Source of the DNA: Lachnospiraceae bacterium
GTDB lineage: Bacteria; Bacillota_A; Clostridia; Lachnospirales; Lachnospiraceae
Reading direction: 5' to 3'
NCBI GenBank assembly: GCA_017613055.1
Contig: JAGAES010000146.1
Coordinates: 1 to 5,822, forward strand
DNA: 5,822 nucleotides
Below the pieces are notes generated by a model. That model saw nothing but the letters and a program-made list of their open reading frames with translations. It ran no database searches and was not told where the DNA came from. The stretch's first letter is position 1, and every line of letters starts with the position of its first letter. The position numbers and the translations under genes are program-made. This document shows, one piece after another, positions 1-5,265 of this stretch.

Positions 1-687
1 CGGATTATGTGTCATTGGTCGGAGCACAGCAAACTCGTTTTAGTGATGACGACGGTGCTTCTTCTTGCAGGAACCGTGGGAATTCTCGCGGCCGAATACA
101 CAAACCCCGCGACACTCGGGGATATGAGCCTTCCGAAGAAGATTCTGAACAGTCTGTTCCAGTCGGTCACGTTCCGTACGGCCGGATTTGCGTCCGTGCC
201 GCAGGAGTCTTTACGGGAGACTTCGTGCGTGATGGGATGCGTGCTTATGTTCATCGGCGGCTCACCGATCGGAACGGCCGGCGGCGTCAAGACCGTAACG
301 GCTTTCCTTGTACTGACGAACGCGTTTCATTACGTCCGCGGGGACAAGGAATCGGTCGTGTTCCGACGGACGGTTTCGCGTGAGATGATGCGTAAAGCGG
401 CGGCTGTCGTATTAATCAGTTTCGGAGCCCTGCTTTTTATGCTTTTACTTCTGATGGGGACGGGCAATATCCCGCTAACGGATGCCATGTATGAGGTCGT
501 GAGCGCCCTCGGCACGGTCGGCCTTTCAAGAGCGCTGACGCCGACCCTGAATGTGGCCGGAAGAATCATCATTATCCTTACCATGTACCTCGGGCGAATC
601 GGTCCGATTTCCCTGGCGTGCTTCTTCGCAAAGGAGAATAATAAGAACCAGATTCGCCATGCGGAAGGAACCTTCTACGTAGGTTAG
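1..687 (+). CDS. ktrB: KtrB/TrkH-type potassium uptake channel subunit, C-terminal part (5' end outside window)
   Basis: This is the membrane-embedded, ion-conducting subunit of a Trk/Ktr/HKT-family potassium transporter. The frame is open from base 1 and ends at TAG 685-687, so 228 codons are visible; the family is usually about 450 residues, so roughly the C-terminal half is here. Two of the four selectivity-filter loops are readable. One is SVTFRTAGF (codons about 55-63), followed by the conserved GGSPIGTAGGVKT segment; the other is SALGTVGLS (about codons 167-175). Hydrophobic helices surround both loops (for example VLVMTTVLLLAGTVGILA and AAAVVLISFGALLFMLLLLM). The next gene, 37 bases downstream on the same strand, is the single-RCK regulator KtrA, which fits a KtrAB pair rather than proteobacterial TrkH/TrkA. 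The family call is firm. KtrB rather than TrkH is an inference from the partner, because the N-terminal half that separates them is not visible. Confidence 0.93.
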   Translation, partial: RIMCHWSEHSKLVLVMTTVLLLAGTVGILAAEYTNPATLGDMSLPKKILNSLFQSVTFRTAGFASVPQESLRETSCVMGCVLMFIGGSPIGTAGGVKTVTAFLVLTNAFHYVRGDKESVVFRRTVSREMMRKAAAVVLISFGALLFMLLLLMGTGNIPLTDAMYEVVSALGTVGLSRALTPTLNVAGRIIIILTMYLGRIGPISLACFFAKENNKNQIRHAEGTFYVG

Positions 688-724
688 TTATTACGAGAAA
701 TACGAAAGATATCGGAGGATTACC

Positions 725-1369
725 ATGAAAAAATCCATAGCCGTGCTGGGCCTTGGCAAATACGGCAAGAGCCTTGTTGAAAAACTCTACAAGATGGGTG
801 CCGACGTTATGGCGGTTGACTCGGACGAGGAAGCGGTTCGTGAGATTGCCGGCAAATGCACCTCGGGCATCTGCGCGAACCTGGAGAATGAACGCGAAGT
901 TGCCGCGCTCGGCCTTAAGAATATGGACATTGTCGTTTCGGCAATCGGCCACAACCTTGCTGCGTCCATTACTTCGGTATCGGTCGCAAAGGAGCAGGGG
1001 GTTCCGCTTGTCATTGCGAAGTCCTCGTCGGACCATATGACATCGATTCTTAAGAAGGTCGGCGCGGACCGGATTATCGATCCCGAAGGAGAGGGCGGCA
1101 TGCGCCTTGCGCGGATTCTGATTTCGTCCTCATTTAAGGATTTCTACGAAATCGACGAGAATATGTACGTCATCGAGTCAATCGCGCGGAAAGAGTGGAT
1201 CGGGAAGAGCCTTGTGGAACTCGAACTCCGAAAATCCATGGGCGTCAACGTTATCGCGGTCAAGGAGCCGGACCATCATTGGCATTTTGTCGATCCGAAG
1301 AAGAAAATTTCGGCGGAGACCATATTCCTGATTGCGCTTGAAAGAAAAGACATGGATAAGTGGAAATAA
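725..1369 (+). CDS. ktrA: KtrA/TrkA-type RCK regulatory subunit of potassium uptake
   Basis: This is a cytosolic nucleotide-binding gating subunit. In this family an octameric ring binds ATP/ADP or NAD(H), and c-di-AMP at the C-domain, and controls the KtrB channel. The 214-residue length matches single-RCK KtrA (about 220), not the duplicated TrkA (about 458). An N-terminal Rossmann RCK_N domain occupies about residues 3-120: the dinucleotide motif GLGKYG is at 9-14, and the acidic end of beta-2 is Asp32 in AVDSDEE. The typical ADRIIDPE segment is at 114-121. An RCK_C (TrkA_C) domain follows at about 138-208. The start is set by GGAGG at 714-718, six bases before the ATG. It lies 37 bases after the channel gene with no terminator between them, so the two are very probably co-transcribed. 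Its TAA stop is followed directly by an ATG in the same frame. Confidence 0.95.
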   Translation: MKKSIAVLGLGKYGKSLVEKLYKMGADVMAVDSDEEAVREIAGKCTSGICANLENEREVAALGLKNMDIVVSAIGHNLAASITSVSVAKEQGVPLVIAKSSSDHMTSILKKVGADRIIDPEGEGGMRLARILISSSFKDFYEIDENMYVIESIARKEWIGKSLVELELRKSMGVNVIAVKEPDHHWHFVDPKKKISAETIFLIALERKDMDKWK

Positions 1370-1398
1370 ATGCCGGAGCGGAAGGCTTTTCGGAAAAT

Positions 1399-1403
1399 GG
1401 GAG
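1399..1403 (+). promoter_or_regulatory. Ribosome binding site that decides the start of the membrane gene
   Basis: GGGAG lies eight bases before the ATG at 1412. The alternative ATG at 1370 is preceded by AAGTGGAAATAA, which lacks a good Shine-Dalgarno match. This favours the shorter 147-residue product. Confidence 0.65.
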
Positions 1404-1411
1404 AGTTACGG

Positions 1412-1855
1412 ATGAAGAAGGAATATTGGGTTGCACGTGCCGTACTGGTCGTACTGACCGCGGTACTGTGCCTGATTATAACGATACATGAGGACGGGAC
1501 GACGAAGTTCTTCGTGACCGTCGTATATGCCGCAGGGACACTCTTTCTAAGCTTCCCGGCAGAGAGAATCAGTCAGCGGATGATTCGTATCGGGGACATG
1601 ATCCGAAGCGGATGGAAGCGAATGCTTTATTATGTCGGACTTCTTGCCGCTTTGCTTCTTCTTTCGCTTGGCGCTTATTTCGTCATCTCGGGGGAATGGT
1701 TCGGAAACACGCCGAAGACACTTAGTGACGGACTGATGATCGTACTTTTCTACAGTGTGGCGATTGTCGCGATCCTGTTGCCGTACAACCTTACCTTGAT
1801 TGTGCTGTTCATCCGGAAACGACTGAAAGAAGAGAGCGAAAACGAAACGGAATAA
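1412..1855 (+). CDS. Small four-helix membrane protein of unknown function, third gene of the ktr locus
   Basis: I do not recognise the family. From the ATG at 1412 the product is 147 residues with four apparent transmembrane segments at about 8-26, 32-50, 72-94 and 108-134. A basic loop lies between helices 2 and 3 (RISQRMIRIGDMIRSGWKR, about 52-70), and a short charged tail follows (RKRLKEESENETE). It has no signal peptide, no cysteine motif and no obvious catalytic residues. The frame is also open upstream to an ATG at 1370 that abuts the KtrA stop, which would give 161 residues. I prefer 1412 because GGGAG at 1399-1403 sits eight bases before it, while 1370 has no convincing ribosome site; the hydrophobic N-terminus also begins just after 1412. 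It sits 42 bases behind ktrA on the same strand, so it is probably in the same operon and may be membrane-linked to potassium handling, but that is inferred only from position. Confidence 0.75.
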   Translation: MKKEYWVARAVLVVLTAVLCLIITIHEDGTTKFFVTVVYAAGTLFLSFPAERISQRMIRIGDMIRSGWKRMLYYVGLLAALLLLSLGAYFVISGEWFGNTPKTLSDGLMIVLFYSVAIVAILLPYNLTLIVLFIRKRLKEESENETE

Positions 1856-1883
1856 AAAACGAGGCTGCCATTCGGCAGCCTCG
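1854..1883 (-). terminator. Intrinsic terminator for the minus-strand kinase gene, between convergent genes
   Basis: The hairpin is perfect: 10 bp, CGAGGCTGCC (1860-1869) pairing with GGCAGCCTCG (1874-1883), with an ATTC loop. Read on the minus strand, it is followed at once by six Ts (complement of A 1854-1859), the classic Rho-independent form. It starts 18 bases past the stop of the kinase gene. On the plus strand the downstream tail is AACTTGTCTCC, so it would terminate the ktr operon less well, but the hairpin may serve both directions. The T-tract overlaps the TAA stop of the opposing membrane gene. Confidence 0.93.
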
Positions 1884-1901
1884 AACTTGTCTCCGGGGAA
1901 A

Positions 1902-2738
1902 TTATGCATGCAGGCGCGCTATCAGGTCCGGAAGGGCTTTTTCAAACTCCGAGCCGTACCAGTGGTCGTTCGGATCTTTCTTAGTCTCCTCGATGCAGCG
2001 AAGCGTGTAGTCCGCAGCGAGAACCGCAGCGTCATAGATGCTCCGGCCGCTCATCAGCGCGCCGGTAAATGCGGACGCATAGATATCACCGGTACCGTGG
2101 CAGCCCTTTTCGAACTTCTTATGCGCATAGTAGCGGTACTTTCCACCCTCGTAAACCGCAACGCCGGTCGAATCGGGGCTGTAGCTGACGCCGGTCAGAA
2201 CGATGTTCTTAACACCGAGTGCGTTAAGTTTCTCAAACAGTGAGAGAACGAACGCTTCGTCGTAAACCTCGCGGTATTCCGTGCCGGTGAGCAGGCACGC
2301 TTCGGTGATATTCGGAAGCGTGATATCCGCGCGTGCCACAAGCTTCTTCATCGCTTCGACGAACGCGGCGTCAAAGCCTGCATAAAGCTTTCCGCCGTCC
2401 GCCATCGCGGGGTCGACAATGAAAGGCGCCCCGGGCTTCAGCACCGAATTTGCGATGTCGGTCACATAGTCAATCTGGTGGCTGCTTCCGAGGTAGCCGG
2501 TATACATGGCCTCGAACTGAATTCCTTCCTTTTGCCAGTGGGCGAGAATCTTCGGCATCTCCTCCGTGAGGTCACAGAAGGTATAGCCGGTAAATCCGCC
2601 GGTATGGGTGGAAAGAACAGCAGAAGGCAATATCGCTGTTTCCAGGCCGCAGGCGGATAGAATCGGGAGTGCGACGGTAAGCGAGCACTGTCCGACGCAC
2701 GAGATGTCCTGAACTGTCAGGATTCTTTTATAACTCAT
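1902..2738 (-). CDS. pdxY: Pyridoxamine/pyridoxal kinase (PdxY/PdxK-like, ribokinase superfamily)
   Basis: This enzyme phosphorylates pyridoxal, pyridoxine or pyridoxamine with ATP in the cytosol to salvage vitamin B6 into PLP. The product is 278 residues, normal for the family. Readable features are an N-terminal strand and substrate region TVQDISCVGQCSLTVALP (8-25), LSTHT at 42-46, VDPAMAD at 108-114, LPNITEA at 141-147, and the ATP/anion-hole signature GCHGTGD at 212-218, where Asp218 is the expected catalytic base. The DISCVGQCSLTVALP opening is typical of the Firmicute pyridoxamine kinases rather than E. coli PdxK. The ATG (complement of 2736-2738) is preceded by AAGGA (complement of 2746-2750) at good spacing. 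It is a single-gene unit with its own promoter and terminator. A role on a related pyrimidine such as HMP cannot be fully excluded, because ThiD belongs to the same superfamily. Confidence 0.9.
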   Translation of the reverse strand: MSYKRILTVQDISCVGQCSLTVALPILSACGLETAILPSAVLSTHTGGFTGYTFCDLTEEMPKILAHWQKEGIQFEAMYTGYLGSSHQIDYVTDIANSVLKPGAPFIVDPAMADGGKLYAGFDAAFVEAMKKLVARADITLPNITEACLLTGTEYREVYDEAFVLSLFEKLNALGVKNIVLTGVSYSPDSTGVAVYEGGKYRYYAHKKFEKGCHGTGDIYASAFTGALMSGRSIYDAAVLAADYTLRCIEETKKDPNDHWYGSEFEKALPDLIARLHA

Positions 2739-2758
2739 TTTTTCTTCCTTTCCCGGGT

Positions 2759-2772
2759 GTCCCCAAGGGGAC
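2759..2772. repeat. GTCCCC-AA-GGGGAC inverted repeat in the kinase leader
   Basis: Six-base arms GTCCCC and GGGGAC flank an AA spacer. Together with the flanks (GGTGTCCCCAAGGGGACGGT, 2757-2776, then TCTTCCG) it resembles, from memory, a short dispersed repeat with a GGGGACGGTTCT core that occurs in many bacterial genomes, sometimes beside REP-type Y1 transposases. I cannot confirm its copy number. In the kinase transcript it would lie nine bases upstream of the Shine-Dalgarno. Confidence 0.55.
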
Positions 2773-2794
2773 GGTTCTTCCGCAGTTTTCTAAT

Positions 2795-2823
2795 ATCTAA
2801 CACCAAATGGGAAGAGATGTCAA
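2795..2823 (-). promoter_or_regulatory. Candidate sigma-A promoter of the kinase gene
   Basis: On the minus strand a perfect TTGACA -35 box (complement of 2818-2823) is followed after 17 bases by TTAGAT (complement of 2795-2800), a weak -10 with three of six consensus bases. Transcription would start near 2788 and give a leader of about 50 bases that carries the GTCCCC inverted repeat. The -35 is convincing; the -10 is less so. Confidence 0.5.
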
Positions 2824-2915
2824 GAGAAAATAGTTACTGTTCGGGTGCGGGCGGCCCACGGGGGATTGCGGGGCGGCCCGGGAATGAAAAGTTCTTATAA
2901 TTTCTTCGCATTGCT

Positions 2916-2944
2916 TTGACATTTTTCGCCTTCTGCGGTAAAAT
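2916..2944 (+). promoter_or_regulatory. Sigma-A promoter of the miniprotein/xylanase unit
   Basis: A perfect -35 TTGACA (2916-2921), a 17-base spacer and a -10 TAAAAT (2939-2944, one mismatch to TATAAT) form a strong housekeeping promoter. The start point would be about 2951. This rules out the ATG at 2948 as a translation start and supports the one at 2987, with a leader of about 36 bases. Confidence 0.82.
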
Positions 2945-2986
2945 AATATGAGGCCTTGCGGAGAATCGGAGGGAGGGGAACCGTGC

Positions 2987-3172
2987 ATGTTTTCATTTGT
3001 TGCGGACAATATCGGAACGATTGCGGTAAGCCTGATTCTGCTGATTTTGGTTGGACTGGCTGTGCGTAAGATTGTCGCAGACCGGCGCGCGGGAAAGCAT
3101 TCCTGCGGCGGGAACTGCGGCGGCTGTCCGATGAGCGGACAGTGTCATAAAAGAGAGGAGAAAACCGAATGA
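2987..3172 (+). CDS. FeoB-associated-type Cys-rich membrane miniprotein
   Basis: This is a 61-residue protein with one N-terminal transmembrane helix (about 9-27, GTIAVSLILLILVGLAV), a basic stretch RKIVADRRAGKH, and a Cys-rich cytosolic tail with Cys40, Cys44, Cys47 and Cys53 (C-x3-C-x2-C-x5-C) plus nearby His38 and His54. That architecture matches the FeoB-associated Cys-rich membrane proteins of Firmicutes, thought to aid ferrous iron transport, with cysteines suited to metal binding. The ATG at 2987 is preceded by a purine-rich GGAGGGAGGGG (2968-2978) with eight bases of spacing; an upstream in-frame ATG at 2948 lies before the predicted transcription start. No feoA or feoB is in the window. 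Its TGA overlaps the next gene's ATG in ATGA, so it is translationally coupled to the xylanase, an unusual partner. The family call comes from architecture and motif, and the function is uncertain. Confidence 0.8.
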   Translation: MFSFVADNIGTIAVSLILLILVGLAVRKIVADRRAGKHSCGGNCGGCPMSGQCHKREEKTE

Positions 3173-4422
3173 ACGAACGATTTGACCACAGGTGCTCGGA
3201 CGCCCTTGTAACCGTCACCGACAAGAACGGGACCCCGCTTGCCGGCGTTCCCGTAAGATTCCGCCTTAGTAACCATGAGTTTCTGTTCGGTGTCGGAGCT
3301 TTCGATACCTTAAGCATCGGCGAACACAGCCCGTTTGCTTACCGCTCGTTCAAGGTCGGCGATAAGACGATTGACCGCGCGTTCTTTCAGGAGAGAGTGG
3401 ATTTGCTCACCGACGCGTTCAACTACGGTACGCTTCCGTTTTACTGGGGCGGATACGAAATGAAGGAAGGCGAGCCGCAGTTTGAGAACCGCATGGAAGC
3501 CGCGCAGTATCTGAAGGCGCACGGCGTGACCCCGAAGGGACATCCGCTTTGCTGGCATACGTCCTGTGCGGACTGGCTCCTGAAATATGACAACAAGACA
3601 ATCATGGACAAGCAGCTTGCGCGAATCCGGCGCGACGTTACGGCGTTCAAGGGCGTCATCGATATCTGGGACGTCATCAATGAGACCGTCATCATGCCCG
3701 TGTTTGACCGCTATGACAACGCCATCACGCGAATCTGCAACGCATACGGACGCCTGACGCTGATTAAAGAGGTGTTCGCGGCTGCGCACGATGCCAATCC
3801 GGACGCGCTTCTTCTGATTAACGATTTCAACCTGTCGCCGAATTACCAGAAGGTCATCGAGGAGTGCCTCGATGCCGGCGTTCCGATCGGAGCCATCGGC
3901 ATCCAGACGCACCAGCATCAGGGCTACCATGGACTCGACTGGCTGAATGACGTGCTGAAGCGGTTCTCGCAGTACGGGATTCCGTTACATTTTACGGAGA
4001 ATACGCTCGTGTCCGGGCATCTGATGCCGCCGGACATCGTGGATTTGAATGACTATCAGGTCGAGGAGTGGCCGACGACGCCCGAGGGCGAGGAACGGCA
4101 GGAGCGCGAGTGGAAAGAGATGTACGAGACGCTCTTCGGGCATCCCGCAGTTACCGCAATCACCGGCTGGGACCTCGCGGACGGGGCATGGCTGCACGCG
4201 CCGAGCGGACTGATCCGCATGGACAACTCGGTGAAGCCTTCCTACAAGACGCTGAAGAAGCTGATCAAGGAAGACTGGGCGACCGATGTAACGCTCACGA
4301 CCGACGCGAACGGGCAGGTGAACCTGCACGGCGTGCGCGGCGCATATGAAGCTACAGCAGACGGCGGCAAGGCGGACTTCGTTCTTTCGAAGGACACGCC
4401 CGCAATTACGATTTCGATGTAG
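3169..4422 (+). CDS. Cytoplasmic GH10 endo-1,4-beta-xylanase
   Basis: This is a retaining glycoside hydrolase of family 10, expected to cleave beta-1,4-xylan or xylo-oligosaccharides. The product is 417 residues. Residues about 12-45 form an N-terminal beta-sandwich-like segment (VTVTDKNGTPLAGVPVRFRL, then HEFLFGVGAF). The catalytic barrel spans about 60-368, with GHPLCWH at 124-130, acid/base Glu172 in WDVINE, GIQTHQH at 244-250 and nucleophile Glu277 in HFTENT. GWDLADGAWLHAPSGLIR (333-350) follows and carries the aglycone-side aromatics. The usual ITELD nucleophile motif is altered to FTENT. Residues about 282-315 make a loop with the TTPEGE motif seen in a bacterial GH10 subgroup. A short beta-rich tail (372-417) closes the protein. 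There is no signal peptide, so it should act inside the cell on imported oligosaccharides. Its start has AGGAG at 3156-3160 and overlaps the upstream gene. Confidence 0.93.
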   Translation: MNERFDHRCSDALVTVTDKNGTPLAGVPVRFRLSNHEFLFGVGAFDTLSIGEHSPFAYRSFKVGDKTIDRAFFQERVDLLTDAFNYGTLPFYWGGYEMKEGEPQFENRMEAAQYLKAHGVTPKGHPLCWHTSCADWLLKYDNKTIMDKQLARIRRDVTAFKGVIDIWDVINETVIMPVFDRYDNAITRICNAYGRLTLIKEVFAAAHDANPDALLLINDFNLSPNYQKVIEECLDAGVPIGAIGIQTHQHQGYHGLDWLNDVLKRFSQYGIPLHFTENTLVSGHLMPPDIVDLNDYQVEEWPTTPEGEERQEREWKEMYETLFGHPAVTAITGWDLADGAWLHAPSGLIRMDNSVKPSYKTLKKLIKEDWATDVTLTTDANGQVNLHGVRGAYEATADGGKADFVLSKDTPAITISM

Positions 4423-4425
4423 ATG

Positions 4426-4457
4426 TGCGGTTTGCTTTTGAAAATGGCATAACCGCA
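4426..4457 (+). repeat. Imperfect hairpin downstream of the xylanase
   Basis: TGCGGTT (4426-4432) pairs with AACCGCA (4451-4457). TGC (4433-4435) can extend the stem with GCA (4447-4449), leaving T4450 as a bulge. The loop contains TTTTGAAAA. It begins four bases after the stop codon, but no T-tract follows (ATTAAGATTAC), so it may be a weak or Rho-type terminator or an mRNA 3'-end stabiliser, or it may have no function. Confidence 0.35.
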
Positions 4458-4468
4458 ATTAAGATTAC

Positions 4469-4486
4469 AACGAAAACGATTACGTT
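4469..4486. promoter_or_regulatory. Candidate LacI/CcpA-family operator
   Basis: AACGAAAACGATTACGTT is an 18-base imperfect palindrome around a central CG, with seven of nine base pairs symmetric. This is the layout of LacI-family operators, including catabolite-response elements (TGWNANCGNTNWCA), which it matches except at the two outermost positions. It lies between the xylanase and the Nudix gene, 51 bases before the Nudix ATG. No clear promoter overlaps it, so a role is speculative. Confidence 0.3.
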
Positions 4487-4520
4487 ACGGCAGCTCGGAT
4501 TCCGGTCCGCGCCTGCCGTC

Positions 4521-4525
4521 AGGAG
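4521..4525 (+). promoter_or_regulatory. Ribosome binding site of the Nudix gene, unusually far from the start
   Basis: AGGAG lies 12 bases before the ATG at 4538, longer than the five to eight bases at the other genes here. No better in-frame start sits closer: the N-terminus GKPIIKQERVETLCDKKF looks natural for the family and no alternative site is evident. The long gap may lower translation. Confidence 0.5.
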
Positions 4526-4537
4526 ACACTGAGAAAA

Positions 4538-5188
4538 ATGGGAAAGCCAATCATCAAACAGGAACGCGTGGAAACGCTTTGCGACAAGAAGTTCCTGCGT
4601 TTATATGACCTGAATTACGCGGAGGGACGGCATTATTTCGACGCGACGAGAAGACCGGTTGAGAAGCTCGTTGCGACCAAATCCGACGAGGAGTTCCGAA
4701 CGATGCTTCCGGATGCGGTGACCATCGCGGTGGTGTTGCATTTGCCGGAGGAGGAGCCGAAGCTCCTGATGAATTACGAGTACCGGTATCCGGTCGGGCA
4801 GTTTCTGTTAAGCCCCGTGGCAGGACTTCTGGACCCCGGTGACGAGGAGAGCGAGGACCCGATTCGGACGGGTGCCGCTCGAGAGATTTTCGAGGAGACC
4901 GGCATCCGCGTGAAGGAGACCGACACGATTACGGTGCTGAATCCGTGCGCTTTTTCGTCGCCCGGAATGACCGACGAGAGCAACGCGTTTCTGTGCGCGG
5001 ACATCACGCTAGCGGACCTTTCTTCGCTGACGCACGGCGAAGCGGAGAGCACCGAGCTGTTCAACGGGTTCGAACTTCTGACAAGAGAGCAGGCGGCGGA
5101 GATCTACCGCACGGGAAGAGATAAGTACGGCAACACGTTCTCGCTTGCAACGTGGGCGCTGCTCGGGTTTTTCGCATTTGGAAGGTAA
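4538..5188 (+). CDS. Nudix hydrolase, ADP-ribose pyrophosphatase-like
   Basis: Nudix enzymes hydrolyse nucleoside diphosphates linked to another moiety, using divalent metal. The product is 216 residues. The N-terminal beta domain (about 5-50) carries FDATRRPVEKLVA; the Nudix fold follows, with LMNYEYRYPVGQFLLSPVAG at 77-96, which resembles the QYR(Y/F)P..-E/S-PAG pattern of ADP-ribose pyrophosphatases. The Nudix box runs from Gly96 to Ile123 and ends in a canonical REIFEETGI (115-123), with metal ligands expected at Glu116, Glu119 and Glu120. Between G-x5 and RE the box is about five residues longer than the standard G-x5-E-x7-RE, and the first acidic position is Asp102. SPGMTDE at 141-147 matches the SPG segment seen downstream in ADP-ribose pyrophosphatases. 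The likely substrate is ADP-ribose or another nucleotide sugar; the exact one cannot be read from the sequence. It is on the same strand as the xylanase, 115 bases downstream, so co-transcription is possible but unproven. Confidence 0.88.
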   Translation: MGKPIIKQERVETLCDKKFLRLYDLNYAEGRHYFDATRRPVEKLVATKSDEEFRTMLPDAVTIAVVLHLPEEEPKLLMNYEYRYPVGQFLLSPVAGLLDPGDEESEDPIRTGAAREIFEETGIRVKETDTITVLNPCAFSSPGMTDESNAFLCADITLADLSSLTHGEAESTELFNGFELLTREQAAEIYRTGRDKYGNTFSLATWALLGFFAFGR

Positions 5189-5254
5189 GCGGTGAAGGCT
5201 GCCTGCGAACGAGAGCCGGAAAACGATGAAGGTAATCTGCTAACGGAAACCGGT

Positions 5255-5260
5255 AAGGAG
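5255..5260 (+). promoter_or_regulatory. Ribosome binding site that fixes a GTG start
   Basis: AAGGAG ends five bases before the GTG at 5266. An in-frame TAA at 5254-5256 closes the frame just upstream, and the next in-frame ATG is 83 codons later, inside the conserved domain. GTG is therefore the only sensible start. Confidence 0.85.
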
Positions 5261-5265
5261 CTAGG

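Noticed and set aside
578..1036. Minus-strand open frame opposite ktrA, and similar long antisense frames opposite the xylanase (3310-3930, 3985-4458) and Nudix gene (5104-5544)
   Set aside because: They are basic, low-complexity translations lying opposite clearly conserved genes, with no ribosome sites or family motifs; they are by-products of the codon pattern on the other strand.
1860..1883. Same hairpin as a strong plus-strand terminator for the ktr operon
   Set aside because: The plus-strand tail after the stem is AACTTGTCTCC without a T-run. The form is good only for the minus-strand gene, though weak two-way use is possible.
2896..2901. Perfect TATAAT upstream of the miniprotein gene
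   Set aside because: No -35 match lies 16-18 bases before it (the sequence there is GC-rich), there is no extended -10, and a better promoter (TTGACA-17-TAAAAT) follows within 20 bases.
2948..2986. Longer version of the miniprotein from the ATG at 2948
   Set aside because: The ATG lies just downstream of the -10 box (2939-2944) and before the predicted transcription start near 2951. The 13 extra residues are not membrane- or family-like, and a strong ribosome site serves the ATG at 2987.
4350..4532. Possible frameshift: the third frame stays open past the xylanase stop and reads coding-like residues (DVDVRFAFENGITAIKIT)
   Set aside because: The in-frame C-terminus of the xylanase (GKADFVLSKDTPAITISM) already looks like a natural family ending, and the alternative frame contributes no recognisable domain.
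5189..5265. Possible small gene or terminator between the Nudix and nuclease-like genes
   Set aside because: No hairpin with a T-tract and no open frame of useful length is present; only the ribosome site of the next gene is supported.
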